Of a stretch of 64,000 bases of DNA, positions 1 through 12,708 are shown one piece after another (position 1 is the first letter of the stretch; every line of letters begins with the position of its first letter). The stretch is from Onchocerca volvulus. Lineage: Eukaryota > Nematoda > Chromadorea > Rhabditida > Onchocercidae. The translations under genes and the position numbers were made by a program. The notes beneath the pieces were generated by a model. That model made no database searches. It was not told the DNA's origin and saw nothing but the letters and a program-made list of their open reading frames with translations. The stretch is from contig HG738138.1 of assembly GCA_000499405.2 (NCBI GenBank), forward strand, positions 5,010,368-5,074,367. The letters are read 5' to 3'.

Positions 1-370
1 TGCACAAATTCCATTATGCCAATCGATCTCAATGTAAAAGAAAAATTCATTGCTAAAGAAAGTATGAAAGACAATTTGCCGGAACACAATGTAAATTTTT
101 AAAAAAATTATAATATTTTAATTTGTAAATCGGAGTTTATAGTTTCCTTCAAACCATTTCATTGAAATATTGGGCTGAAATGATAAATGGATTGATAATT
201 AGAAAATATATAAAAAAAGATATGTATTTATTATATTATTCCTTTTCTAACAATAAACTGAAGAGAAATAAATTTTGTATCAATTAAAAATATTTGTGAT
301 ATTAATTTCTGATGGATCGGAGAAAAGGTTCATCTGATTAATGAAACTATACGATAATTTAAAGTCGGTG

Positions 371-617
371 AAATGTAGGAGCTGAAAAAAGAGGCGGATT
401 AATAAGCAGAAAATATGTAAAAGAGAACAGATCTTTATNGTCAGATATTATTCAGTTCTTTGCTTTCAACATAGAACAATAGAATTTCAAGAAGACGGGT
501 GAATAAATTGAAATTGTATAAATAAGTGCAAGATGAAAGAAAAAATACAATAAAGATCTGTTCTCTTTTACATATTTTCTGCTTATTAATCCGCCTCTTT
601 TTTCAGTAGCTACATTT
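371..617. repeat. Foldback (inverted-repeat) element
   Basis: Two arms are reverse complements of each other: 371-438 and 550-617. The inner 48 bases of each arm (391-438 and 550-597) match without a mismatch; the outer 20 carry a few differences. The spacer of about 110 bases contains an ambiguous base at 439. A single-stranded copy would form a very stable hairpin. It could be a small foldback/MITE-like element or a chimeric read join; the ambiguous base at the arm edge makes an artefact possible. Confidence 0.75.
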
Positions 618-759
618 CAGTAAATGCTTTAAAGGAAACCATGACTCCGATTCATGGATTAAAAATATTAAAACTTTTTTTAAAATTTGAATTGTATTCC
701 TGTGTTTTCCTGTCATAAATTTTTTCATACAATGAATTCTTCTTATAAATTAAGATTAA

Positions 760-2025
760 AAAAATCGATTAACACAATATGAAATCTTTGCAAATTATAA
801 TGTAATTCTATGATTTTTTTTTTTCGTTTTGGATGAAAATGATTACTTGAAACAAATATTCTCACATGATCGATAGGATTTTGGAGTGATTAATCAGAAA
901 TTCGTCAAATTGATTTTTGAAAATAAGAATTTATTAATTTATGTAATGAGCTTACTTGAGATTCAGACCAGCCATTATCGATATATATTGCTACTGTCGA
1001 AACAGCAACTTTCCAAAAAATGGCAGAGCGGATGATTGCCATCCAAATAACAGGACTATTACCAATAGAAACGATCGACCATACAGACCTGAAAATTAGT
1101 CCAGTCATTCATTACGGGATCAAACAAACCAGACAGGTAGTAGCCTTAGCATGCAGTTCCGAATCATATTAATTCACTCCAGTTTTGGTATACCAGCTGT
1201 CGCTGAAAGAAGCGAGAAAGATCATACAAAAGTGATTTCTTTGTTTTAAATGGAGCAAATTGTAACCGTTGATGTTGCAAGAAATTTATCTCTTTGTTTC
1301 AAATTAAATGGCTTAGTTTATGGCTTTGTTGAGTTGCTTAAGCTTGCCATATGATTGTGTTAAACGTCTTAACCTTTGTTTCATTCTGTTGTAAATTATA
1401 CCATAAAAGCGCTATCTCAAGCGCTAACAAAGAAAAGATTATCATGTTACAAAGATGCCTTTGTGCATCATTTTTCAAAGGAAGCTAACAGGGAGACGGT
1501 TGGTTCCACCGTCTGGTTTTTGGTTTTAAAGACATCTTTATCCTCTTTTCTTATATTAACAAATCGTCATCTAAATTGTTATNTAGAAAATCGATTGAAT
1601 TATGGAATTTTCGTAAATTATGGTGTAATTCTATGATTTCTTTCTGATATTTTGGAGGAAAAAGATTGCTTGAAGCAAATATTCTTAGACGATAGACAGT
1701 ATTTTGATTAATCCGAAAATAATATCAGACCGATTAAAAAATAGAATTTATTAATTCATGTAGTAAGTCTTGAGATTCAGATCCGTCATTATCGATGCAT
1801 ATTGTTGCTGTGGAAACAGCAGCTTCCCAAAAAATGACAGAACAGATGAATGCAATCCAGAAATAATGTAACTACTACCAATAGAATTAGTAGAACAAGC
1901 AAGACTTTACAATTAGGCCAATCACTCATTGGGATGATCAGACAAACCATACAGGTAGTAGTCCTTAAAGGTTGCAAACTCATATTAATTCGTTCCAGAC
2001 TTAGTATACCAACGATGTCAATACT
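760..2025. repeat. Diverged tandem duplication, two copies of about 435 bp
   Basis: The stretch at about 760-1200 is repeated in the same orientation at about 1590-2025, with many substitutions and small indels. On the minus strand the best conserved part reads in one common frame in both copies (SAIFWKVAVSTVAIYID in the first, SVIFWEAAVSTATICID in the second), which suggests a duplicated exon of an unknown membrane protein. The second copy has stop codons upstream in that frame, so at least that copy looks dead. No family is recognised. Confidence 0.55.
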
Positions 2026-3285
2026 GGACGGATTACTAATCACTGATGATTAGAAAAATAAAGATATATTATGAACATACACTTTCAATGTGATGCACAC
2101 TAACCGACAATATTTCGTTTGCATTTACTTGTGCAATTCCAGTTCGTTCAGTCTTCCTGAGAATTCTAATGTGTTATGCTGATGGTAAAGAACTGGATGA
2201 CATTTGAAGTCCTTTTTCCTTGCATAGTAAATCATTGGACAGTTGTTTGCAATAATTTATGACATTCAAGATTTAATATACCTTAATATTTTCCTTTCTG
2301 TTGATATTCTTAAGACAAACGAAAATCAAAAGAAGGATAACGAAAAGATCGGAGTATTGCCGATAACGTTAAATAATGTCAATTAATCCTTACCTTTTTC
2401 ATTTAGCTAATCGAATAATGATTTTAGTTGGAATATCTCATTCACAGGTTAATTTGAAGGTGACTTCTTTGCGATTTCAATACGGTTTATGGGTAGCACT
2501 ATGTCCTTGTCTGTCGATTATCTTCTTTTCTATTTATGGATAATACGAAAAACATACTTAGACCCAGGTAGTACAATTATGGATTATTTTGATTTGCCAA
2601 TTGCTAATTTTATTTGATGAAGGTGAAGGTTCACTGTCTCATATGTTTTCTATTATGTAAAAATGATGCTGTTTGAAAATGGCTTCGAATTTTATATAGC
2701 TGTAGATAGTGAATAAATCGCAAAAGAATGCATGTTAAGGCTGTTCAGGCTTCCTTCATTCTATGTGACGATTCTAGGTCTCTTTTCAAGTATATGCAAT
2801 AAACAAATACCGATTTTTTGATAGATATCATGATGAATATTAGAAGTACATTTGTTACATTAGAAATGGTGCTGCTTGGAATGAGTATTGTACAAAGGTA
2901 AAATAAAAATAGCAAAAAATAATGATATCATTAGTGAAACGTAAAATAGTCCCATTGTGATACTTATGACAAGTAACAAATTAACTCTATCTGGTTCATA
3001 ATTTAAAATATTAGCAAGTACCACAGCAAAGTACGTGTTCTGGCCATTATTTGTTTTGGAAATTGTCCTGATAGACAAATGTCCATCATGTGCGACAGAG
3101 GCGCTCTCATTATCTAAATATTTAGTCGGCTTAAAAATGATAATTGAAAGTCAGAGTAAACAAGTAATTTTGTTCAAACACCACCTTGAATATAGCAGAA
3201 AATTCATTTTTGTAGAAAATATATTTCGCAAATCGAAAACTAAATTTTTTTGTAAAAAAAAATTTTTTGCATTATTAAAACTGAC

Positions 3286-4404
3286 ATAAATGTAACGAAG
3301 AATGTTAACATTCACTATATCTTGATAATCCTTATCATCCAAATCCATCATTTTACCGATTCGAAGTATGGCTGCGTCACAATTAAGATATCGATGCCAT
3401 CCAGAAGAATATTTTGCATATTTCTTATGCAGATAAAACACAAACATCTTTTACGATCTAATTTATTTATTGCATTATGCTTTCAGAGTCATCTCAAAAT
3501 TTTAGCGTCCTATAAGCTTTTACTACGCAATTTCAGGTTTTTCCTAAATTATCAAATGAAAAATTTTTCATTAATGAATGATATGCATGAAAGGCAATAC
3601 TTTTTTAATAAGAATATCTAACTTGTTATTGCACCTATAGAACGAAGCATTTCGATTTTAACCGAAGTCACTGCTGATCTACAATTTTTTTTCGTTTGTT
3701 GTTTCTTCTAGAAGTAATAAGTTAGATTTCTAACTTATTAAAAAAGAATGCAAGTATAAATATCAGTCTTTAGACTCACTGACACACCAATTTTTGTATT
3801 ACTGAATATTTATTGTGCGCCCAACTTTACTTTATTGGATTTTGCTTCATTACAAGGGAAAAAATATGCTCGTCCACTATTTTCAATAATTTCTGATACA
3901 GTTCGCATTCCTTCTTCCTGTAAAATCAGATTTTTTGCCACAGATGAAGCCAAAAAGTTCTTCAGATAATATGGGAAGAGTTCATATGTTTATGTAACAG
4001 ATTTCTGTAACTATGTGACAAATGATATTAATTCAATAGCTCATTGTTCGATTGCCGGTCATGGTAATTTTAGCATAAAACCCTTTGTTTACAGAAATTG
4101 CAATATGTGCTTATTTCATGTGCATAACGAAGTGGTTTGCACTGCTTTTCAATAGTTAACCAATTTTATTTTGTCCATAAGTTCTGGGAAATAATTTCTT
4201 CCATAATTTATTCCAAATATAATTACGAATTGCGAACGTTTTGAAATAAGATATGCAAATTTCACAATTTCAATAAATTATCGAATAAAAAAAAAATATT
4301 ACCTGATCAATATCTAACATACAAACGATAGCTCCCTCTTCTAATATAATTTTCTGCGCCAGTCATTTTCCAATTCCCGATGCACCACCGGTGATAGCAA
4401 CCAT
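3286..4404 (-). pseudogene. Broken short-chain dehydrogenase/reductase (SDR) gene fragment
   Basis: Three exon-like pieces can be read. Piece one (4303-4404) starts with the nucleotide-binding motif TGGASGIGK, but the next codon is TGA (4363-4365) before the fold resumes with the beta strand AIVCMLDID. A good donor (CAG/GTAATA) leads to piece two (3831-3917, EEGMRTVSEI...GRAYFFPCN, acceptor TTTTACAG). Piece three (3286-about 3434) carries the DGIDIL strand and, one base out of frame, AAILRIGKMMDLDDKDYQ and NVN, the usual context of the SDR NNAG motif. The stop and the one-base shift both hit core motifs. No Tyr-x-x-x-Lys catalytic exon was found further down. SDR membership is established by the motifs; loss of function is inferred, and sequencing error cannot be excluded. 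Confidence 0.7.
3600..3748. repeat. Short imperfect inverted repeat
   Basis: The AT-rich segment near 3601-3628 recurs in inverted form at about 3717-3748. The right part itself contains a small palindrome (AATAAGTTAG, four bases, CTAACTTATT). It lies between SDR-like pieces two and three, so it may be an insertion into that dead gene. Confidence 0.4.
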
Positions 4405-7400
4405 CCAAAATGAAATGAATAGTTTTCATGACTTATTAAATTATTCATGGATCCTAGCTTTCCATTTAGAAATTATAATTCGATTCTACAGATAATTAAA
4501 TCAGAATCATACATTGTCACTGTTATTCTTAGTCGTAAATTGATCCAGACTCGTCTAGATCTGGTTGGTTCATAATTGTATGATTCAATATTTGATAGTC
4601 CATTAGCATTAATCTGTCTCGCATGAATGCGTTATTTATATTTCCAACAAATCAGACCATATCTTAATTGCAGTATTGAACAAATGTTCGGAATATTATT
4701 AAAGTTCTCAATAATAGTTGAAAATTAAAACCTGATCAGTTATTGTTTTTCTTCTGAGCGTAATCATCCGTGGCAAAATCTCAAAATAATATACATGAAA
4801 TATATTGTATTACAAATTTCAAACTGATGAGTATTTGTTGGTAAAGTTTCGCACAAGCCATATGATCTGAAAAAAAAATCTATAGTCATCCATCAGCAGT
4901 TTTTTTTTCTTGTTGTTGAAAATTATAAGTAAAAATTTCCAAACAATAATGTGGCATTTTGCCTTATATCTACAATTTTGAATATAGATTTGAAATCACT
5001 CCTGGACCCTCAATTCTATCTTAAGATGCTACTTTTCCAGCAAGTTTTAGATTTTGCTCAAGATTTAAACAGCATGACTTCTATGAAGTTATTTTTTACC
5101 GTTAATTTGAATGTTACTACTTGAAAATACTATCAAAAAATGCATTTGCTCACATTGTAAAAAAGTTGAACGCAATAAATCCACGAGAGATTCAAAACAG
5201 CTATCATTCAACGATTTATCTTTTCAAGCATCACTTATTTTGCATATCTGCAGAAACTACAACTAGTTCTTAAGATCTTTGATAAGATTTATGAAATCTG
5301 CATAGTCAATTACGCTCATACATAGTCAAAAATGAAGGTAAATAACATTTGAATCACTACTATCATTCTAATTAATATCAATATTGCCACCACTGTCATT
5401 AATATCGATATTATGTTTATGATCTGCTCACATATCGATGAATTTAGTCTAAAATTTATAATAAATGAATATATTCAATTTCGCTAAGTCGCTATTTTTG
5501 AAAGGAATAAAAGAAGTTTCTTATTAAATCTCAAAAACTTTCTGTCTGAAGGAAAAGTATTCGTAACTGAATTCATTTAACCTTGACCGACTTTCACTGA
5601 TTGATTTACTTGCTCGACTAGCATGCTTTTTACTTGACTTTAAAAGAGTCAGAATAAAATCTTCCGTTCAAATATATGTAGGCCGATTTTTAACAGTTCC
5701 AAACTAATTGAAAATTTCAAAATTAAACTAGTGCGGCTTTTAATAAATGGATAACAAATGACAAAAATATGAGGAAAAAGTACCAATCACTGGCAAAAGA
5801 TTCATATAGAGTGCTAAAGAATTTATAAAATGGGATTTATAGTTGTGGATTCAAAATAATTATCATTAAAATTACGAATTATTGGGTGACACATTGTATC
5901 TTTGCCTTGCATTATGCAACTTGAGAGGTAATCTGAAAATCTTCTTTTGAAATCTTGAGTTCAGCAGTTCGGAAAAAGAAGAAAAGGAGTATTTTATTTC
6001 ATCCCACCTGAAACTGCTTTCTTCAATTTCATTTCTGACCTTTTCACTTCTTATTCCATCAAAAATTGATGAAAAAACGGTTCTTATAATATCTCTTTTC
6101 GAAATACTGGTTTTTTAAATTTCTGAAAGAACAGACTCCATTATTAGAATGTCAAAGTTCATCCAATATTAACGGCAAATATGATTATTTGTATTTATTT
6201 GGATAACTGAATTCAATCATTTTATATTTGTAAGAATTTATTTCAATATGAGGTTTCGGATGTTTGTAAACCTATTGTTATTTCTTGGAAAATCAAAATA
6301 AAACATGCGAAGACCAAAATAACCAGAACGTAAAATTATCTCTACTAAATTTGAAAGATGAATTATAAGTAATTGATTCACTTATATGTTTTTCAACCTT
6401 ATTTCCATAAAATAACAAGAATAATTTACGTAAAGTCCAAAAAATTAATGCATCCAATGTCAAAGCTGAAATCGTACTTTCGGAAGACTATTTTTAATTA
6501 AACTAAAGAAAATTGAATTCGCAAATAAGGCCAAGTGATAAACAATCTAGCTGTACATGAATTTCAATTATCCAAAGCTAAAATGTTGCTTTCCATGAGT
6601 ATTGATATTACTCCGGAGTTAACCCTGTAAGCCAAAGCCTATATAAAAAACACTGCCATAAATACTATCCCTCATAATGAAAGAATTATAACTCTGTTCC
6701 GAATCCAGAACTGATATTTCATTAGCAATAGCAATTTCCGTCTGGTAATTTTTCTTTTCGATATCTTATCTACCATTGCAAGGGAAAAAAAGTAAAATGT
6801 ATATATAATCTATATAATAACGAAATAGAAATAAGAACGAGCATTCCAACTCAGAAGCAACACTAAACTATACTTCCTATTGACTATAGATCGAAAATTA
6901 GTTTATTAAAATATCCAATCTTGATTTTCTTACTTTTTGTTGCTTCCCTTTTTTTTGAAACGCAACAATAAAAAAACAAAAAAGTTTTTATTTTTCAAAA
7001 TAGAAAAGTCATAAAATTCGGTCAATATAAACATAATTGCATCCTCAAAAAATTAAGGCCTTGATAACAATCAATGCAACTTAAATGTTTCGATTTCAAT
7101 CCAGAAAATGAAAAATACGAAAGTAGCTCTCATTTTACAGTGTATAAACGATCACCAAATACATTACATGATTTAAAACATCAAATACATATTTACACGA
7201 AACAGCTCATGGAAGACAGAGAAATGTGACAGTTACCAACTCATCAAATGAGCAAAGTATATTTTAATCTTAACAAAAAGCTATCGCAAAATTTTATAGA
7301 GATTTCTAGAAAATGTTAATTCTGAATATATTAAGTAATGACTGATATTTTCACTTGAATCTTCTTCGAATTTATTTCATATAAGCATTTTATTAATGAA

Positions 7401-8412
7401 ATTTTTTTTATATGAAACCCTATCTCAAATAAGAGAAATTTAAACATGGCACAGATAAGAAAAAAACTTTCGTTGAATTTCATGTTTGACCTACAAGAAT
7501 ATTCCTAAAATATTGATCCTTTTGCTGACCATCCCACCCATAACAAAAGCAAAAAAGAAAAAAAAAACTTTAGAAAAAGTCTCTTAATGCTTGATGCAGA
7601 TTAAGCAAAATGAAACTGAGAATAATTACATTCCACATCAATCTGTAAATCAAAAACACTGCTAATAGGAAAAAATAATTACGTATTTCAAAATACTAAG
7701 AACTGTTCCGAAAATACATTCAAAAAAAAGTTTAAATTCTGAAAAAAAACAAAAAATTTTAAAATAACGTCAAGACACAATTGCCTATATACTTACCCGA
7801 AATACATTGCACAGAATAGCGTTCTAACTTCCAGGAAAAAATCTAAAAACATAGTCAGATAAATGACAAAATATCTGGATAGCTTATGTGACAAGCTAAT
7901 TATCTTTGTTTTCCTGACCGAATTTTGTTGATATTTCTTGGAAAAGATAACAAAATCTAACTTGGGGAAAAGGAGGAATATAGAAAGTGGGAGGAGATAG
8001 GTGGAATAAGGACTATTATCAAGTGCGGCGAAACATAGCGATAACTTGGCTAGAAGAGATGAGGATCGAGACCTAAATGAACGATAAAATAGTTAGGTTA
8101 ATTTTACATACTTTTTCAGCAACGTTTTCATAATTTCTGCCAGGGAATCTTACTCCGTTAATGTCAGCAGAAATATGTAATGAAAATGAAATTATAACCT
8201 CTTGACAAATAACATTAAATTTCACTGAAAAGCTGAACATATTTTAATACAGTGAAACAAAAAGGATTGCACTATCAACAATGGAATTACTCCAGATAAA
8301 AATCCCCGCAAATAACTAACTGAATGCCACTACTAAGCGGTGATATTATAAATAAACCTCAAAATTCACAAATTACGGCATCGCTTATATAAGAAGATAA
8401 GCAATGAACATT
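4405..8412. other. Gene-poor AT-rich interval
   Basis: I see no open frame with protein-family character, no RNA gene and no clear repeat here on either strand, only short homopolymer runs. It separates the broken SDR gene from the end of the GSKIP-domain gene. Confidence 0.5.
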
Positions 8413-11182
8413 TCACCTAGTACTACTTTCGTCCACAATGAACACAAGGCCGTCATCTGACAAATAGTCATTTTCTCCATCATTTTCTTTTGTTCTTTTT
8501 TTCGAATTCATTGAAGCACTGTCTCTTTGTTTGTCAAGTGATTTCAGATCCACATCTTCCATTTCTTCCTACAGGAAAAATAAATATGAAACACTTTCAA
8601 CTGCAGAATTTATAAAAATATGGTGTGAATGGTACTAAACAAGGCATCAAAAATCTCATAAAATTAGACTTGAATAAAATTGCCATTTGTCAAAAACAAA
8701 ATGAATTTCCACTGAGTTTTATTAGTCGATGAGTTTCTCATCTTCAAATGTGTAAATTAACTCTATTTCTGGTAAAAGCAAACCTGAGCTTTCCTCCAAA
8801 TATGAAGCTGAGTTAGCTTTTCAGTCAAACATTTGGTAAAGTATTGCGAATGTGCTGGTGAAATCTCTTCAAGAAGTTGTCTAGCATTATCATAATACTT
8901 TGCATGCAACTCAACCTGCAAAAATAAATGCATTTTAACATCTGCCAGATATTTAACTTAATTTTTGGTAGCATGACTATAAGGCTTCTTGCCTGATGCT
9001 CCCATAATCGATGATCTGTAAAAAAAAAAAAAAAAACTCGATGAAAAAAAAACAAGATGCTCTCCGAAAAACAAACAATTCAGGCTAAATAGTTTTAAAA
9101 AACCAATGAACTACCACAATACCCGTTTATAATCTCCATTCATACTATCACACTGCAGCGATGCAATTCTCCATCCTTTCATTGTTAATTCCAACGTATA
9201 AGGATGACCTGCTTATAGTTTAATAATCAAAACAGAAATGAAAAGTTATGAAATTCTAGCCTTCAGATTAATAAAAATTTGATAAGTGATGTACTGAAGA
9301 TTAATTGTTCAGTGTGATGAGGAATATAAAAAAACCAATTTTTTTATTTGCCTATGTCAATACATAAAAAAAAAACGACTTCAGAAATCACAATATATCC
9401 CAGAGCGTTTTTAAAATTTGAGATTGAATATCTTGGATATCAAACTACATTTTTCCTCCCCAACAGAAACCAATACCATTGAAGTAAAAAAACAACGAAG
9501 CAAAGAGAAATTTCTTCCGCATAAAACTCTCAGAACTACGAAAAATTCTGAAGGAAATACCAACCTTCAACAGTTTTTATATTCACGAAAATTAAATCCG
9601 CTGTTCGTGGCAAGATTTCTGAGACAGCAATTGAGCGCACTTCATTTGAAAGTTCATGCACGGCAGCTATAGCTTCTAATTCTAAAGGGCCACCAACACT
9701 TTGCTCATTTAGTGTATCACCAACTTCAGCATGACGTTTTCGATTGGCGCGACCTATTTCAACGAGAGAAAGTGGTGTTCTGAAAAGACAGTAAGCGCTA
9801 TTTTAAAAATTTCATATACTATATGAAAAAAAGACAGCTTCCGAACTTTTTCTCGGTTATCAATTTTCTGAATATTTAACAAATATTAATTTGATAAAAA
9901 TATTCAACGGTAGAAGTAGAGACAATCATTCAAAACAAAATAAACATACCGCTCTGTCAAAAAACTTCGGTGACATGTATGAAATAGTAATTTCATGCAT
10001 CTGGTATTTGGATCTTAAAGCACAATCATTGGATGCAACAGATTTAGGATAACATTTTAGGATTAATACGAATATATTCCAATATCGAACAATTCTTTTG
10101 GCACCATGAACGAGACAAAAACAAGATCTTTGAAAAGCGAACTTACGAGGATTAAACTACAATTCATACCCGAAAGTGTTGTGAACAGCGGAGAAATGGT
10201 CGGATATTAAGGCTGGAGTTAAACTTGGTGGGTACATGAATGCTTCGTGAAATCCATCTGGTACTGGGCTGTGAGTACGACTATGAGCCCGGCTGTTTTG
10301 ATAACTTTGGTAAATTTGTGCAGCGCTTTGCCAACGAGCCGAACTAAAAATACAAATGATTAGAATTATGAGCATAAATTATACATATACGCAGCACTCT
10401 ATAACAACTTCAGATTTGCACATTTCGCTCTATATAAGTATTAAATATATAATTCCGTCTTCTACAAATAAGAATACTTTAAGATGGAGTTCTATAAGAT
10501 AATTAGTATAAAGATTGATGAATCTCAAGCTCTACAAAAACTACCTTTACATCTTATAGAAAATATCGCATGACAACAAGCCATCGTGCTTATAGTGGTT
10601 AAATTAATCGTAATGCTACGTATTTTAAAAAAATAATGAAAAACTCCTCTATCAAACTGCTGGAAACTTTTGTTCATAAGTTATTTTTTTCACTGAAAAT
10701 TTTTCTGATCAGTTTGAAAATCATGCCTATGTGCCGGAAAAGAAACTAATTTCATTTTAGGCATGATGGAAACTAACGACGGGTGAAGGATTACAATTAG
10801 AAGGGAAACTCAGGAAAGAAAGAGTGGATTCATGGAAATGGATGAATCTTAATCATATTGATGATAACTTAAGAAAAGTAATCAGTCATGGTGGTTGAAC
10901 TTATTTAAATGTTACGTATTTCAAAAAAAAAAAAAGAAAAGAAAACTCGAAAGAGAACTCGAAAATTAGTTCATTTCAACTCTCAAGTGTGACGAACTTT
11001 TTGCTAAATATGACAAAGAAATCTTACCTGTGTTGTCGATAAAGCGGCGAAACTCCAAGAGAATCGGCCAAACAGTTGGCGGTGGGTGTAGTTATAGGAT
11101 GAACTGTATGAAATGAAAGTGCTGATGGCATAGTTTTACAACTTGGCGATGACGGAGGAGTAAATGGCGGCGAATGAGCCAT
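8413..11182 (-). CDS. GSKIP-domain protein (GSK3-beta interaction protein family), about 305 aa
   Basis: Six exons join with consistent phases: 11028-11182, 10170-10343, 9565-9779, 9123-9208, 8784-8915 and 8413-8568 (TGA at 8413-8415). The first two exons give a Pro/Ser-rich N-terminus (MAHSPPFTPPSSPS...). Exons three to five hold the GSKIP domain: ELEAIAAVHELSNEV, then EILPRTADLIFVNI, ELTMKGWRIASL and YYDNARQLLEEISPAH, which follow human GSKIP (conserved LELTEAGLKV and YSLLDTLSPAYREAF). In vertebrates GSKIP binds GSK3-beta and protein kinase A; that role is only inferred here. The last exon is acidic. The protein is roughly twice the length of human GSKIP because of the extra N-terminal and C-terminal parts. 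An exon-like stretch near 8977-9018 (DHRLWEHQ) breaks the phase and was left out. An AG acceptor 11 bases before the ATG suggests trans-splicing. Confidence 0.82.
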
Positions 11183-11193
11183 CACCTTTTATT

Positions 11194-11195
11194 CT
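11194..11195 (-). promoter_or_regulatory. Likely spliced-leader acceptor of the GSKIP-domain gene
   Basis: The sequence GTTTCAG on the minus strand ends 11 bases before the ATG and matches the nematode 3' splice consensus. It fits trans-splicing but could also end an ordinary 5'-UTR intron. Confidence 0.45.
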
Positions 11196-11993
11196 GAAAC
11201 GTGTACCGATCTGAATTAACTCAGTTTAAAGGAAATCACAAACGCTAAAGAACTCGTCTCTATAAGAGAACTACAAATCCAACTACTACCATCAAAAATG
11301 CAACATGACTAGAACTTTCGGTGAAATCCGATCTCTATGTTGCATCAAAGCTGGCAGTGGTTACATCTGGATGCCAGAAACTTTGAATTAGTTGAGAAAA
11401 GGTAAGATCAGATGAATGGGTTCCTCAAATAACCCAGTCGAAGGTTATTTGAATGGGATGGTTTAAGAGCTTACATGGAGCCTTAACACGTGGCCCACCA
11501 CGTTCGCCATCGTTCAGTCATGTAATAAATGAACCGACAGTTCTAGTAATGAGGATGATCTGACATAGAATTAATGGATATCGACGGAATTTTGTGGATT
11601 AGAAGCTAAATTCCTAATTTCAAAACCTTCTTCATAAACAGACAATAAACAAAATTCAACAACGACTGATATCTACAACAACCGAACACCCCATCATTTC
11701 TCGCTTAGTGGAAGATTCGATCATTATGAAACTTCATCGTCCCAAATGGATATATGGACATAATTCATGCGAAAGGGAAATCTCATAGATCTGAAGAAAT
11801 ATGACTCACAGTTTTAAAATTGCTCACCATAAGAAGGGGATTGTCGCCACACGTCTAATTTACAAAAAGATCTGTTCAATATATGCATAACAGATACCCC
11901 ATTGTTAAATAAAAACTAAGGACACAAACTGGTTAGCTACGGATACGAAATTTTAATAATCTGCACTTTGACAATATTATACAAATTCTGTAT
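11196..11993. other. Upstream region of the GSKIP-domain gene
   Basis: No coding or RNA feature is seen between the gene's 5' end and the retrotransposon target site. The region should contain the gene's promoter; no element can be named. Confidence 0.4.
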
Positions 11994-11998
11994 TATCC
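11994..11998. repeat. Target-site duplication, left copy
   Basis: TATCC directly precedes the 5' LTR and is repeated after the 3' LTR (16972-16976). Confidence 0.9.
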
Positions 11999-12685
11999 TG
12001 TCGGGAAAACCGAAATTATCTAATATGGATAATACATAATCAAATGGTTAAAGAACTGTGAAATTTCCTTTTTATTGATTTCTCCTCTGTAAAATCATCT
12101 CTCTTTGTTCTTGTCTACACTCAAAACATTTCTGTTTACAGTTCTTTCTTAAAGGGGGGCAAACAGGGGGTCAAAATACAAATTTGTCCCTTTCCATACT
12201 CATCTACAATCACATCAAAATATTTCTGCTTATAGTTTATAAGGTCATAGATGTGCTTGTAAACTATTATCTTTAAATCCAATTAAACTATTGTAATATC
12301 CTTTCCTCTATAAACAATCTATTTCTCAAAATTATCTCAACATCAATTGTCTTTTATTCCAATAACGCCAATTCTTAACATTCAATATACCCCAGTGGAG
12401 TACAAAACCAAAAATCATTTTCTCATCTTTCATTGTTTCAAATAGTTTTGGTACTGACCAGGCGATCTAAAGTTTTCTTGCTATTGTCCGAGCTCCCGAC
12501 ATTCTTCTCCAAATCCAATCAACATCACACAATTTACTTCACTTATCTACAAATTTCTTTCCATTCGTCTGATATTTATTGTACTGTTAACTACGTATCA
12601 ACTGATTATTACTATTCTGAATAAAGGAATTCATATAAATCTATTCCTTCCACAACTCAAATCAAATTTCAAACCTTCCACAACA
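11999..12685 (+). repeat. 5' long terminal repeat
   Basis: It starts TGTCGGGAAA and ends CCTTCCACAACA, and is matched over its full length by 16291-16971. It contains a G-rich block (AAAGGGGGGCAAACAGGGGG) shared by both copies and an AATAAA near 12619, which could be the polyadenylation signal. Small open frames inside it occur in both LTRs and look like chance. Confidence 0.93.
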
Positions 12686-12691
12686 ATATTT

Positions 12692-12707
12692 TGGTGCCAC
12701 GAGCCGG
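12692..12707 (+). other. Putative primer-binding site
   Basis: TGGTGCCACGAGCCGG begins six bases after the 5' LTR. TGG at this place is the usual complement of a tRNA CCA end. The matching tRNA would end CTCGTGGCACCA; I cannot name it without a tRNA set. Confidence 0.55.
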
Positions 12708-12708
12708 G

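Noticed and set aside
2860..3090. 72-codon frame with a predicted membrane helix on the minus strand
   Set aside because: It does not match the SDR family and has no clear start, splice sites or homologue; too weak to call as a gene.
8977..9018. Possible extra exon (DHRLWEHQ) in the GSKIP-domain gene with a GC donor
   Set aside because: It breaks the reading phase of both neighbours, and the domain reads through without it.
12433..12624. Open frames inside the two LTRs (also 16719-16910)
   Set aside because: They are the same noncoding LTR sequence in both copies; no protein features.
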